The notes under the pieces: model-generated
What the model was told of the DNA's origin: nothing
The model's database searches: none
The model's input: the letters and a program-made list of their open reading frames with translations, nothing else
Position numbers and translations under genes: made by a program
Part shown: piece after piece, positions 13,559 through 27,407 of the stretch
Numbering within the stretch: position 1 is the stretch's first letter
Layout: each line of letters starts with the position of its first letter
Assembly: GCA_038502055.1 (NCBI GenBank)
Contig: JAXRKN010000043.1
Coordinates: forward strand, 6,820,001 to 6,884,000
Length of the DNA: 64,000 nt
Origin: Tanytarsus gracilentus
Taxonomy: Eukaryota; Arthropoda; Insecta; Diptera; Chironomidae
Direction: 5' to 3'

Positions 13559-14961
13559 ACTTCATAAATTGAAAATGATTTATAAACGTCTCGATACAGT
13601 TTAGTCGCCATCTATTAAACCTGTTGAGTGCCTAAGCAAAAAGCATACACTAATTGATGATAAATACATATAATATATCGTATAATATCATTTGGAGATA
13701 GGAATTTAGAGGGAAAAATATTTTTTTAATTCCTTTCCTGAACCACAAACCGTTTTTTTTATGTTATAATTGGTTCTAATGGCCTTTAATTTCATACCTT
13801 TTTATAAGAGCTTGATGATGATCGTGGCGTGAGTGAAGGAAAGAGAGAGAGATGAAATTATGGCATTTTTAAAGTGATTAATGTAATTATAAAAAGAGAT
13901 CGATTAATAGAGGTGAAATTAGTTGAACTGGCTGGAGCGATAAAGTGACCAGGGATTTCATCGTTCAGCTAAACGAATTTATTTATTTTTATTAACTTTA
14001 AAGAGAAATAAATTAAGACACCCCTGAATTTTTTTCTAGATACTCATCTCAAACTCAGCAATAACAAGAAGAAGAAGCTAATTTGAGAAAAAACAACAAA
14101 TAAAGACCATCACATCATTAAGGAACTGCATCACAAGAGAGGAAAAAAATCTTTAAAAATCGTCTGAGATCTGCCTAATAACTTTTTAACAAATTGCCTC
14201 GATCGCCTATTCATTTTCGAACCTCATTTCAGACACTCTCACGCGATGTGTGTTAAGCGCACAAATATTTTCGAGGGAATTCATCATCAGCATGCGAAAT
14301 GTTGGAGTATGCAAGTCGGAATATTATGATGTCTCGAGGAGATTTTCATCATTTACTCAAATGCTCGCACCACCGGTGTAATTTCCTGTTTGATTTTTTT
14401 TGGCAGAAATTATCGAGAAAAAAAATTCTCATTTTAAAGAAGTGAATAAAAACATTTTTTAAATAATTGACACTTTCCGCAGGTGCTAAATCGATTCAAT
14501 TTTGTTTAATCCCAACTAAACAGCATGGTTAAGAAAATGGTCTCGTAAAAAAAGAAATCTGTATCATCATTATTATTATCATAAACGATGCATTCACGAA
14601 GCGAGAGCGAAAGGAACTGAAATTGGTGTGTGGAGAGAGGCGAAGAAGGAGCAAATTGAATGAAATAAAAGATAAATTTTCGCAACGAAAACATACACTC
14701 GAGAATTTATTATGCTTTAAATTTATGAAGAACAGATAATACGTCTTCACCCAATTATCTTTTAGTGAAATTATGCTCGCAAATCTCTTTTAAATATTTT
14801 TTCTTCCTCTCTCTCGCCTCCTCGTATATGTTTATTCTTCGTGTTTTTATTTTTATTTCATTTCGTTGTAGGGCATTGGAAAGGTGCTTGTGTGAAAATT
14901 ATATTTTAATAAATTTTAACGGATTTTTATAATTTAAAACTATTTATGGTTAATTTCACCT

Positions 14962-15079
14962 CACTTTTTGGTTAACTTATTTTTGAAATTAAAAAATACG
15001 TTACGAAGTTTACTGTGTTTTTTCATGTGAATTTTAATAACGTACTTTTTAATTTCAAAAATAAGGGACCAAAAAAGTG
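14962..15079. repeat. Imperfect inverted repeat (hairpin)
   Basis: The left arm 14962-15004 (CACTTTTTGGTTAACTTATT...) pairs imperfectly with the right arm 15036-15079 (...AATAAGGGACCAAAAAAGTG). Arms are about 43 nt and the spacer about 30 nt. The shared core is the TTTTTGAAATTAAAAA type stretch and CGTTA. It may be a degenerate MITE or a structural hairpin. It is non-coding. Confidence 0.55.
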
Positions 15080-16580
15080 ATTATCAAAGTAAGCTAAAAA
15101 TTTGAGAACAGCTTTTTAATTAATTTCTAAAATTTTAAAATTACAAAAAATTTAAGAGTCAATTCTAACCACTTTCCTACAAGAATTCGACCGAGTGTCT
15201 GTATGAATGTTTCTGAAATTTGCGAACCGGTGAAAGAAATATTTCAAAAGACGCACCATGTAATTATTAATACTTCTTCTTTAACTTCAAACATTTTCAT
15301 TCTGAATGCGAGAAGTTCATTTTTACGTGGCTGGCTTTTTTACTCTTCGCCCAAAATATGCAATTAAAGGCAATTTGCTGCTTTAATTGATAGCGATCAA
15401 AGTTAGTTTATAACAGATATGCGCACATGAGAGAATCTCTTAAATGTAAAATTGCAATAAAAAGCGAGCTTGAAAATTACAACCTAAGCTAATTGAATTT
15501 TGGGCATTTTAAACACCTTTATTGGGATGCTTTTAAAAGACATCGCAGGGTCAAATTAGATACAAAACGCTATCGAATAAATTATTATAATCTCAACATG
15601 TTCATTTTCATTTTTCAACCATGTATTTTTGTCGTGTCGTGTGGTGCTTAATGACTTCCATGGTCAGATATTGTCAATAAAATTTAATTAATTTCCATTC
15701 CACGTCTCATCTGCATTTTGTAAGCGACTCAATTTCTCAGCTCATTACTCCTCTGTTTGCACTCACGTTTTTCTCTCTGTTTCTTTAGCGAAGACGATGA
15801 TGGTGATGGTGGTGGAGCATAAGGTGAGTCGAGGGACGGTAACTAAGATATTTTTTCGTTCAAATTTTGATGATTCACCATCCCTTTGCAATAATAATGC
15901 ATTGTTGTTGCACCGCCAATTGCTCTTTTGCCATCGAAGTGAGATGAGAATGGAAGAAGGAGCGAGAGCCCTGAAAATATATTAACGACCAATTTATTTT
16001 TTCATACTTTACATATTTGATCAAGTCTCTCAATATTATACACACAGAAGAGTAATTTCTAAAGTGTTTTCACGAGATCGTAAATAACATTCTTAACAAG
16101 ATATGTGCCTGTGCTTCATTCATTATTCTCAAGATAGCTTCTCTCTTTTCCTTCTTTATTTTTCTTTCCTCTCTCTCTCACTTTGGTGTGTGCTTCACGA
16201 GAGAATATCTCTTTACTCCGCCTGCCTCCAGGCACAAGTATTAATAAATTAAAAAATATATCATACACACTCATGTACTCGAATAAATCCCCCCATCATA
16301 TTATTAGATTACAAGGCACTTTGCGATTGTGTTGTGGAGATGATGATTCTCTTTTTCGAGTTGTTTAAACATTTAAGACGAAAGAAATGGGAAAAAATCT
16401 TTAATTATCAATCAAGGGCGTGGTGAACAACAACGCTTTAGTTTATATAAATATGTTTGCATGATATACCTTCGCTCTCTCTCACTCACTCAGTTGGGTA
16501 AAAGTATGTAATTAAATTATAATTCAGTACTGATTCAAGCAAACCATTTATGGAGTTTTATGCCCTGAAAATAAAAAAAT

Positions 16581-17486
16581 GTTTCAAAACCCACACGTGG
16601 GTGTTGCCGTGTAACCCACTTGTAACAGATCAGTATTGGAAATGTAACATGGCGAAGTCCTATGAAGAAGCCTTGGAGAAGCCAAAAGGGAAGCCTTATG
16701 GAAAATATTTCTCAATTATGTTACATTTCCCACTGTGTTTCATTTTCCACCATGTTTCATTTTTCACTATGTTTCATTTTCTATTGTGTTCCATTTTCCA
16801 TTGTGTTCCATTTTCCACTGTGTTCCATTTTCCACTGTGTTCCATTTTCCACTATGTTCCATTTTCCACTGTGTTCCATTTTCCACTGTGTTTCATTTTC
16901 CATTATGTTCCATTTCCCACTATGTTCCATTTTCCACTGTGTTTCATTTTCCATTATGTTTCATTTTCACCATGTTCAATTTTCCACTATGTTTCATTTT
17001 CCACTATGTTCCATTTTCCACTGTGTTCCATTTTCCACAGTGTTCCATTTTCAGATCCATGCCAATCGATTCCTGGTCAAATTCCGAGTTCAACGAGGTA
17101 CATGAAGCCATACTTTTAAAAAATGGACATTAGGGGCACTACCGGCCGTGATGGACATTGGTGGCACTCTTGGATGGCCATGATAGACATTCCTCAAATA
17201 TCATCAATGCCTTTCGATTCCTGATACAAATACGAGTTCAACGACATACATGAAGCCATATAACAGGAAATTTGTGTGAAAAATGGCATTTAGGGCTGTC
17301 CATGGCACGACCTGTGGTCATGACCCTCATAATTCCTAAAATGGCCGAATCTAAATTCATAGACCTACCATTTGGCGAAAACTAGAAGTCTCTAGCTATC
17401 TCAGGAGCCGAGATCTCGATGGAACAGACGGACAGACGGACGGAAATAGGCGCATATAAGTGTTACACCACTTCGTGGGTTACACT
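16581..17486 (+). mobile_element. Non-autonomous element with internal 17-bp minisatellite, copy A
   Basis: An element of about 906 bp, shared in inverted orientation with 51633-52941. It begins GTTTCAAAACCCACACGTGG and ends CACTTCGTGGGTTACACT. The two ends are imperfect inverted repeats around an AACCCAC/GTGG core, and possible target-site duplications (AAAAAT) flank it. Inside are about 19 tandem copies of a 17-bp unit (CATTTTCCACTGTGTTC), then two diverged repeats containing the 'GAGTTCAACGA.GTACATGAAGCC' type motif (split here), and a GACAGACGGACGG-rich tail. No transposase is present. Long open frames over the minisatellite are repeat artefacts. Confidence 0.7.
16728..17052 (+). repeat. 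17-bp tandem repeat array (copy A)
   Basis: About 19 units of a 17-bp sequence, consensus CATTTTCCACTGTGTTC, with TGT/TAT and GTTC/GTTT variants. Because 17 is not a multiple of three and the unit has no stop in any of the forward frames, all three forward frames stay open across it. Confidence 0.85.
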
Positions 17487-19325
17487 TAAAAATATTATTT
17501 CTTCTTCTTAGCAGCGCACACATTCATTAAATTATTCCTCATTTTTTGATGTTTCAATTTAAAGTCATTATGATGTGCCTTCCACCACTCACAACAAAAA
17601 CATGATTTCTCACTCGCTTATTACTCGATTAATCTTCCACACTTTAACAATAAACGGTTCACTTCTTTTATTTTGTTGTACTTTTTTTGGGTTTATGAAT
17701 TTGTTCATTAAATTGTTTGCTATTAATCTTAATTAATTCAACAGCGAATAAAATGGATTGGCAATTGGTATTTTTTGAAATGTTGCAATCGAGTGTATTT
17801 AAGTGTTTAAAAAAATAACCTGAAAATATTTAACGGATTTTTCAAAATTAAATTTTAAACTTTAATTACTTTTGAATTTTGAGTTTTTTAAATCTATTAA
17901 ATTCAACTATGAACGAATAAATTCAAAACAAACTTTTATGTCCCGATCAACATTGGAATTACAAATTGTCTTTTATCAAAGCGAAGAAATACCGCGAAAA
18001 AATACCTCAAATCGGTGAGATACAAAGGAGCAAAATGGCATTTAAATTAAAATCAAATAAATATGTTTTGCAAGCCACAACATTTTCTAAATATAAGACT
18101 TAAACGACATCGAAGCAAACTAAATTACTGTCATCGTCAGAGGCACAATTTGAGGTTTATTTGAAAGACACTTTATGAATAGTAATGGACGATTTTTATA
18201 TACAGTCATCTTCTTCTGAGAACGAAACATGAAATGAATAAATAAAAAGATCTTTGTCATATATATTTAAGTTTTTACTGCATACGAATTTTTATTTTTC
18301 TCTTTATCATCCTCATCATGCTAAATTCAGTCTAAATATGAAACTGAAATAAATTTTAAATAAAATGTTTTTCTTCTTACAAACTAAACTCCTTTTTTTT
18401 GTGTGAGTGGTCATTAAATTAAGTAAATGCTGTTAATGGGCAAGAGATTTATGTGCCATTCATTCTTTTTTGGCACACAAACACACATACACGTTTTATT
18501 TATTTAAATAATTTGGCACGTTACAAACTATAAGAATCGTAACATAAATTATATTGGGGGCGCAAATCGTTAACATGTAGGATGATGACATTTTTCTTTG
18601 TTATGTACACAATCATTACTTTTATGCTATCGCATATTAAGGTGTAGATGGGATAAGGTGTCATAAATAATTTTTATTGCTGTTTTCACTTGAAATCTTA
18701 AATGCAAATTTTTGCCTTTCTTAAATTAGAGAAAATCAATTTTAAAACTAAAATCACCGTCATAAAGTTTTTTATGTCATTATCGAGTGAAAACAGTGAG
18801 CAGCTTAAAGCAATAATTTTTTATTATCATCCTGCCATAAAACCTCTCACTCTAACAAACTCGTGAGCTATTTATTGGAAGATATGTGAATTTGAATTGA
18901 CAGCGAGAGACCATAATTATATGTACATGTACGTAAAGTCTGAATTATTTTCAAATATATACAAAAATACGAGAAATTCTCAATTCATCATTGTCCCTTC
19001 TGTCTTTTTTTTCTCTTCACCATGCACAATTTCATACCTTTTGATGTTCAATCAGCGAAAATATGTCGCGCTGCATGTGAACAACAATAATGAATGCAAC
19101 GAGCAGGCAAAAGGCAACAAATGTCACTTAAACGGTGAATCAATTTACACGAAAAAAAAGAGAGACAGAGACTGACTGACTGTGGCTGCATGTTTTTGTG
19201 TTTGATTCATTTCCACACTTGAACATCAATTTATTTGCGAAAAAATGCACACTTTGTGGAGCTGAGCAAGAGAAAATGACGCTTCAATCAAAAGCAATTA
19301 AGAGTTGCCTCTGATGGAATAATTT
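17487..19325. other. Non-coding interval between element A and E5
   Basis: AT-rich sequence with only short unsupported open frames. The end nearest E5 should hold the E5 3' UTR; a reverse-strand AATAAA lies near 19230, roughly 95 nt past the stop. Nothing else is recognised. Confidence 0.5.
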
Positions 19326-22300
19326 TCATGCATCATTGTCTCCACAATCGTCATCCGATGGATATTCGTCAACATCAATCTCTCCCTCCAACTCGTCTTC
19401 CTCGTAATGTCTTGGACTTCCACTCGATTTATTTCCCGACTTGTCGTCGTCACCATCTTCTTGCTGCGTTCGCTTGTGTTTCGTTCTAATTTAAATAAAG
19501 TGATGAATTAAATTCAGTTCAATTAACTAAAATTAGAGTTTTTCTTACCTTCTATTTTGGAACCACACCTTAACCTTTAATATGCAAAAAAGAGAGAAGA
19601 AAGAAAATGAGATAAAGGGATAAGAATTTGTAAGAGACATTAATTGGATGATATATAGTGTCTAGCACCTGCAGAGAAAGGGGGCATGGATAATGCTTTA
19701 ATCGCATAATATGATAATCTAATAATGTTGAAATGTTAGCATGACTGTGTGAGCACATTTGCCGAAAAAAAATGTGTATAATTTAAATTCCATCGCAATG
19801 ACCAGAATTTTGCAGATTAAATTTACTATTTGCATAAAGAGGGTCGAAAAGATCACTTTGGATTCAATTGAATTTGAGATTTAGAAATATTTTATTTAAA
19901 ATAAAAAAAGTTCACTCGACGCCAATTAGAGAATTCGCTTAATTGTTAATTAATGTTTATGCATGTAATCGCTTTCTTTTTCCCTTTTATAAATCAGCGA
20001 AAGAAGTGGAAAAGCTATTTTATGGCAATTTATACATTTTATTCCGTGATAAACTTCCGTGTAAAAACACCATATTAAGAAATTTTTAAATTGCACTCAG
20101 GATGTATCGCGTGCATTAATTTTATAAATCATTTCGGAGCTTTTTATGAAACGTTTCCGTTTTCTGTGACTTAAATTCACATTCGAACTCGCAAAATGTG
20201 TGTGCAATAAAAAAAATTATTTCGAAGAAAATTTACAGCAAACAATTTCAGATTTGAGAAACGAAGAAGTTGCTGAAGGGAAAGAATTGGTTTTTTTTTC
20301 GGTGTGAATTATTACACGAGGCGCCTTTGCTCTCGCTCTTCTTTTTTTATGAACACCACATCGCATCATAATCATAATGGAGGAGAGAAGAAGAGTTTAC
20401 AAAGTAAGTAATTATTTGCTGAGAGCTGCTATTTTTCACCTCATCAATTCGATTCGTTAAGTGGCTGTGAGAACAATTGATGTGTTTTAAAAAAAAGATG
20501 AAAATTTAACTTAATTTTGGGAGATTTCAATTTAAAAATGTACACTTTAAAATTTGTGTTTCAAGTGCGATTTAACTCACATGTGCATCTAAGACCATTA
20601 ACGATTTTAATGGAAAAAATTTGCAATTTGCATTTTTGCTGAGCATCAAAACAGAAGTAATAATTACAACTCACTCGAATTACCATGAAATCTTTTTTTA
20701 TGAATGTGTTAAAAACTGTAACAGAATCTTTTTTTCTGCCTCACACAGCAGCGAATATTTTTTTCAACACCCAGCCATTTAGTGATGAAATTGAACGTAT
20801 TATTTCCACATAAACTGCTTCGTTTATTTTATCCACCCTCGAAATATGTTTAAATATATTTTTTTCGGTATATGCGCTCTCTCAATTTGTCATGTCAGCA
20901 GTCGGCAGCCAATCAATTTATTTATATCGCTAGTAATTACAATTTTTCAAAGGCAACGCTAGGCAATAAAAACGTTTTATCGTTTAATCAGATGAATCTC
21001 TCGGGTAAACATGAACATTTATCATGTTATGCTTTTTGATAAATTGCCATTGTGCCATTACATGCGCACATACAGAAAATTTAGAGAGAGAGACTTCTTT
21101 TAATTTATTTCCTCCCCTAAAATTCAAATATAAAGCGTAGCAAAAAAAAATGGAATCGTGTTTTTTTTATTCAGTTTTGGTGTAATAAAAAATTCTCCCT
21201 TCCTCCCAAAATAATCATGATCACGAATTACGGGTACTTTAAACACTTCACAAAATTTCTCTCCTCGAACACGAACCGAGCCACAGGGAGAGAAAAATGG
21301 AAGAAAGTTTATTTTATTATATGATGACAGTCATGGCAATATTCTTGAGCAGATCATAATTCTCTTTTTATACTTTCCCTCCTGACTTTGCTCAAATTCT
21401 CATTCGATTATCTTTCACAATTTATTTTGGCACGCAAAGAGAGTGAATATGATACTTTAGTCAAGGGATGGAAACATTAAATTATTTTTTATAGAAAAAA
21501 AAATATATTAACAGACATAAAATTCAAAATCTTGATTTACGTTAAAATTTAAAATATTAAAATATGAAATTTTCATCCCCTGACAATAAAAATAAAGTCA
21601 CAGTCAAATATTACACAACAACCCGGGGGAAAGAGGGAAGAAGTAGCATAAAAGACAGCTCAGATACGCATCCGATGTATTGGGGTGAAATGGAACTCAT
21701 AATTGACTAATCCGGGCTTCAATGAAATTTATGAGGCGAAAAAGTGCTTTTTGTGTAAGTAAATTTGGCTGCGATGATTTTTATTGCATGCTCGTATCGT
21801 TCAAATTTCCTGTTCCCCCTTCATTGTTATATCTATTATGTGATTGTGTGTATAAGGGATGATGATATTGAGCATGCACATAGGACGCCATTTATAGCAT
21901 AGAGAGAAAAAATATGTCTCTGCTAAATTTATTCTATTTTTGCATATGTGTATTATTGCATAAGAGGATTTCATTCTGATAAACCCGCAATTCCATAATC
22001 CAATTTAGAAATCTAAAGCACTCGCACCATGTTGAGAGGAGAAATGGATTGTTAAGAAAAATATTTTCAATTGTGACAGCGAGTTGAATTTATTCATAGC
22101 GGAATTAAAAAAATGAAAAAATCTGATGCTAGACACCTTTAATCGATTAAACTTTTTTCTTTCGCGATTGTGTCGACGAAAATTAGAAAAAAAATATTTT
22201 CATAATCCTCACCTGAGTCTCAGTTAAGCTTAATTGCTGTGCTAATGTTTTCCGTTCGGCACCGACTACGTAATGATTTCCCTCGAAGGCATGCTCCAAT

Positions 22301-25300
22301 TTGAGAAGTTGCGTTGGTGAGAAAGCAGTGCGCACTCGCTTTGGCTTTCGAAATGGTTGCAGGAGGAAATCTGGAAAAGGCTGAGATTTTAGAATACATA
22401 CAGAAACATTTTGTTGCAAATTCAAATTCAATGACAATTTCTTCTTTACATAAAAATCCATTACACGCCTCAATGACTTTGTGTGTTATGCGCGCCAAAG
22501 AAATTAAATTTAATGACTATGTTCACTCTCTTTTTTCGGACTTCTGTTCCCTCGCATGGCAGAATGCATTATAGGGAATGAGCAATGAGCGGTGGTACAA
22601 TTGATTAACCACCCGTAAAACGTTCTGCACTCCTTTTTTGCATTTTGTGCTCGCACAAAATTTGTGTTAAAATGTATTCAAATAAACGAGGGTAATTGCC
22701 AGTGTGCTCCTTTTACCTGCGCATAATTGTTTTTAATTTTTACAACATTATCGCACATGTTGATCGAATTTGTTTGCGGATACGTGGAATGTACTTGTTA
22801 ATAAAACATTTATTGAGAGAAAATTTTCTAAGGGAATTTTATGTTGAAAGGTTTACTTGGTAATTTATAAATTGAAAAGGTGAATTAAATTAATGGAAAT
22901 TCTTTTTAATTTATGATGCAATTAATTTATCATTAATGACAAATTTTTAATTTCTTATAATTTATTTAAATTCAGCAAAACATAAATAATTTATAAATTT
23001 AAAAATATTTCTTGAAAATTACGAAGAGTTTCAAATATTTTTAATAATTTTTTTGGTTAAGTGCTAATCGTTAAATTTTTAATAGTAATTAATCACTCAG
23101 AATGCATTTAATAATTTTAGTTCTTTCAGCGGAAAAAAAATAATCGATATTTCAATTTAACGATTCTTAATTTAAAATTCAAATTTGTAAAAATCAATTT
23201 GTTCTTCTTTGCAATTTTGAATCATTTATCATCACCATCATCATAATCATACTTATTGACGTTGTAATATTCTCTCCTTTTTTTCGTAAAGACAATTATT
23301 TTTATCTCATTATAATTGCATACAGACTCATCATGCATGCATCTTGATTTTTATGACATCCTCATGACATGAGCAATAACAACATTGCAATTGCATTTAA
23401 TTAAAATATATTGGTCTCACTTATTTTCTTGCCAATGTGTGTCTCTTTTACTCCTTAAAGTCGTGGGGTTGATTCGTTAGTTTTATCACAGTTAAATTTT
23501 ATTTAGTTTCGATTAAAAGTTAGTCACTGATTTAACGCACAACTTCCATGAAGAATTGCAATTGCATCGATGAGAGCAAGGAGGAAAAATAAAGAAGGTG
23601 TAAAAGCATGAGAGAGAGAAACTCGTTTCTTCACAGTGTGTACACTTAATTCAGATTGACGCTCAATTATCGATTGCTTTTTAAATGAGTGAAATAATTT
23701 ATTTGCTTAGTGGCTAGTATTTAAACAGTTAAATGCAATTATATTCCTTCTCTCTTGTCTTCTTCTTCTTGAGCGCTGCGTTTAAAATGCAAGAAAAAAT
23801 TAACTTAATTATCTCCATTGATTGCACTTAAACAGCACCTTCGACAGTCATTGTGATGTCTCTGCCTGTCTTTCTCCTGCCACAGCTGTTTAAATGCAAA
23901 TTTCTTTTAAATGCTGATTTGTCTTGCTGAAAATTATTAGATATGTTATCACCTCATCCAATTATGGCGTATAAACGTCTGCTCATCAATATCATATCAC
24001 AACGTGTTATTACTTAATAGCTGCCAATTAGTTGCTCGTTTTATCATCTCGTTTCGACCAACAACGCGGCAGTTTACATATTTTACACATTATACTCAAG
24101 TCACATATTCAGCTCTAAGCTTCAGCGATAAGGGTTAGTGTCGCTCATTTTTTTTTTGGCACATAACACATCGTGAGCATTATTATAATAATTTAGGCAA
24201 TTGTAGGATGACGACATGTTTAGTATTGATGGCACTAATGATGATAAATTTATGGTAATTTTTACATTCCAAAAAATCCGCAAAAATGTTTTTTAATTTT
24301 TAAACGCATTTCTCATCGAAAATTGTAAAAATAATTGATTTATTATTTTTTTTACAAAAGCTCAATTTTTGTGTGAATTTTAAAAGTTTTCAACCCTCGA
24401 AAAATTACACTCATAATTTTTAAAAGCCGGTTACCATATTGGTGTGGATGAAAATTTAATTTTCATGAAATATGATTTAATTACATTCTCTCATTAACAC
24501 ATGTACGAGAGCACTCATATAAATATATTTTTTTGCAACGGAGAATGAATAAAAAAATAAGCAGCTCAGCGTGCGTGCGAGAATTTCAACAATGACGGTT
24601 AACAGGAAGGAATTAAACAATTGAATCGTTTCACCCTCTCGCGAGAGCTCAATTTCATGCTCTCATTATGATGATCGTGCACAACACTTTATATTATAAT
24701 TTTAGAAGCTTGATTGTTTTCTAGGATTTTTCATATTATAAGCTGATGAGCTTTTTTTCTTCGAATGAATAAGGTGATACAATAAGCACAATAATATAAT
24801 TCCGATATGGTAGCACGATTAACGATTAAGGCAGCAACTAATTTGGCGCCCGTTAATGTCGTAATGGTGTGTTTAAAAAAATTTGTCGATTGTTATATTG
24901 TTATTGTTAAAAAAAACGTGAATGCACACCCTAAAAAAGAGAGAGAGAGAGATCAGTTTTTTGATTCTCGACGAAGCTCAAAGGCTAATTGAATACGAGC
25001 GAGTAAATTTATTTATCGCCCACTCGTCCATTAAGCGAGACTATTTGAAATGAAACGCCATAAAGGAGAATTTATTTAAATCCACACCATGAAACTACTC
25101 TCATTCTCTTCTTTTGCAATATGCAGCCATTAAGTCACATTGAGGAATGAAGCAAATTAATTTCATTATTGTGTACAAAGTTTATTTTGAATTTTACAAT
25201 TGATTCAAAGCTAAGGAAGATTAATTTGAAAAATAAAAGTTGAGTGAAGTTTTTTTAACGGTTTATTTGAATTTAAAAATTTAGATTGTTAATTTAGCAG

Positions 25301-26291
25301 TTTTATAATGCTAGAATTAAATTCCCTTGCAAATTTTCAATTACATAAATTTTCAAACGACATTCGACAGACTTGTGGATTTCTTTTATTACTTCTGGTT
25401 ATATTGTGAGCTTCCATTCTCTTTTCGTTTCTCTGATTAAACAATAAAATTGTAGAAAAACACTCCATTCGAATCGATTTATTGATTAGGTAGCTCATTT
25501 TTGATCAATAGGCTTTCTTTCCTTTTTTATACTTTATACAGAGGCATAGATTATATTTTTTTTATTTATCGCATAACCAATCGTTAAACACGTTGTAGGA
25601 TTAAATACTCACTTCCAGGAAATCGATGGGGAAATAAGCGTCCGTGTCGACTTAGAAGCCAAGGGTAGAGTTGATAACTTTCTCGAGGTAAATTTGGATT
25701 GTGTAGATGTGGTGGAAAGTGTTGAGGTAAGTGACCATTAAAGCCGACTTGTGCCGCTTGTACATTGGCTAATGCTTGAAATTGTGCCAGTAAATGGGGA
25801 TTGTGACCGTGTGGGATTTCGGACGGATAATGTGCAGGTAAGTGTTGGGGTCGAATCAGTCCAGGAATATGAATTCCAGGAACATGAATTGGAGGCTTTT
25901 GATGATGTTGCGGCACAGGTGATGGAGATCGGGACTGTGAGTGTTGTCTTTTAATATTATTAATACTTTTATCACTATTATTATTTAATTTATCGCGATC
26001 AGCACTGGAATCCCTCTCATTATCATTATTATTATTGTTATTATTATTATTTTGCAAAAATGACGGCGAAACGCATCGACGCGCACGTTTTATTAGCTGC
26101 GAATATTCATCATTAAAATTATTTAAACTTGCCGACGTGGGAAGTTTTGGAGAGTTTGGCATAAAATTATTTGTCGCATCTTCCGATTCCTCACAAAAGC
26201 TATCCGATGATCTACTTCTTACACCCACTATTGATTCAATTGAAAATCCAATTTTCGGCTTCATTGTTTGCGTCGTTGCCGATGGCATCAT
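19326..26291 (-). CDS. E5: Empty-spiracles-class homeobox transcription factor (E5-like)
   Basis: Second EMX/ems-class gene, same strand as ems and upstream of it. Exons are 25613-26291, 22213-22370, 19549-19574 and 19326-19485 (340 aa, phases consistent, no break). It starts MMPSATTQTMKPKIGFSIES. There is an Asn run (about residues 81-89) encoded by ATT-type repeats on the plus strand. Exon 1 ends with YPWLLSRHGRLFPHRFPG. The homeodomain includes AFEGNHYVVGAERKTLAQ and WFQNRRTKHKRTQQ, with the same introns as ems (after residue 44, and inside Arg53), so helix 3 again sits in a 26-nt microexon. The C-terminal tail is acidic (EGEIDVDEYPSDDD). The E5 assignment over ems rests on the EGNHYVVG variant and position, from memory. 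Introns 1 and 2 are large (about 3.2 and 2.6 kb); intron 3 is 63 nt. Confidence 0.8.
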
Positions 26292-27407
26292 TTTCCAATT
26301 AAATTTAATTTAAATATTTTCTCTGTCCGATCTTAAAAATTATTCACAAAATCATTTTTCACTTCAATGGCTTCAAATGAACCTAATTGACAATGTGTCA
26401 CTGTAGATTATTATTTTTTTTCAAACGTATCACTTCAAGTTGTGTCTTTAATTAATTTGCGATAATGAGCTTTAATGAATCTCTTTAACGAGACAGTCCT
26501 ACGTAGTTGTGTATTCTTTTTTAAGTACGCATTCGAGAAGCTCTCGTCGAATGCACAACGCGTTATAATAAAAAAATAAAATTTATGTGGTGTGGAGAGT
26601 GAGAGAGATTGCTAATGAATTGCCTTTTGAGAGACCTTTATGTACGCGATGCTGATTGGGCGTTTTAAATAATTTTTTTTGTGTAATCTCAAAGTGGGAG
26701 GAGCTACGTATGCGATGAAAATGAGAGAAGCCATGATACATAAGAAATAAATTCAATGCTTCAATTCTCTCACGAAAAGTTTTAAACATTGAGCGGCAAA
26801 TTAAAGCTTCATCATCATCGGACAATTTAAGGTAATTTCTTAATTGGAACGAATTGAAGTTAAAAACAGCTTTTTCTCCTTTAATAGTATCTTTATTTGA
26901 TTTCTTCTCTGAATAATGCGTAATTTTAATATAATGTCACAAAAAAGAGCCCTTATATAATTTCAGCTTATTCTGCTTAAGTGGAAAAATAAGAAAAATG
27001 GAGCGGAGGAAAAATAGTTACGTTCAAAAAAATAATAATAATTATGCTATCAAGATTTTTTTTTGTTGATGTTGCAAGGAATGAATCTCTTCCTTTACAT
27101 TTACGAGCGTTGATCCAGTCACTTAAATTTTCTTCTTTAAATCAAAGCCAAATATTTTCATATTAAAAATCATCAACTCTATAATTGCTTTTAGGAAAAT
27201 AATAATCATGCTGCGTACACGGGGATGATTAAAGAAAAATTAGTTATCTCAAAAACTTTTCTCTTGTCCTCGATCTCTCACTACGCAATTTGAAACTTTT
27301 TTTACTTTTTGTTCATTCATTTAGACGACGCGAAAATTTTAGCAAACTTTTTTTTAATGTTGATTCGTTAGATAAAATTAACATTAACACGTGGCAAATT
27401 ATTTTAA
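26292..27407. other. E5 upstream / Rab7 downstream interval
   Basis: About 1.1 kb of AT-rich sequence between the E5 start codon and the Rab7 stop codon. It should contain the E5 promoter and 5' UTR and the Rab7 3' UTR. No open frame here resembles a known protein. Confidence 0.5.

Larger units (their letters stand above)
4491..16580. other. Long non-coding interval upstream of ems
   Basis: About 12 kb of AT-rich sequence between the ems start and the first repeat element. The open frames are short (under 100 codons), often begin with non-ATG codons and resemble no family I know. Content seen: pyrimidine/GA tracts near 4960-5080, a (GA)9 run at 13541-13558, a CCCAGT element at 12415-12507 and a hairpin at 14962-15079. 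Cis-regulatory modules of ems are expected in such a position, but I cannot identify one from the sequence. Confidence 0.6.

Noticed and set aside
16550..17133. Three overlapping open frames of 132-189 codons with FHFPLCSIF-type repeats
   Set aside because: They are the three forward frames of a stop-free 17-bp tandem repeat inside a mobile element; period 17 makes each frame cycle through the others.
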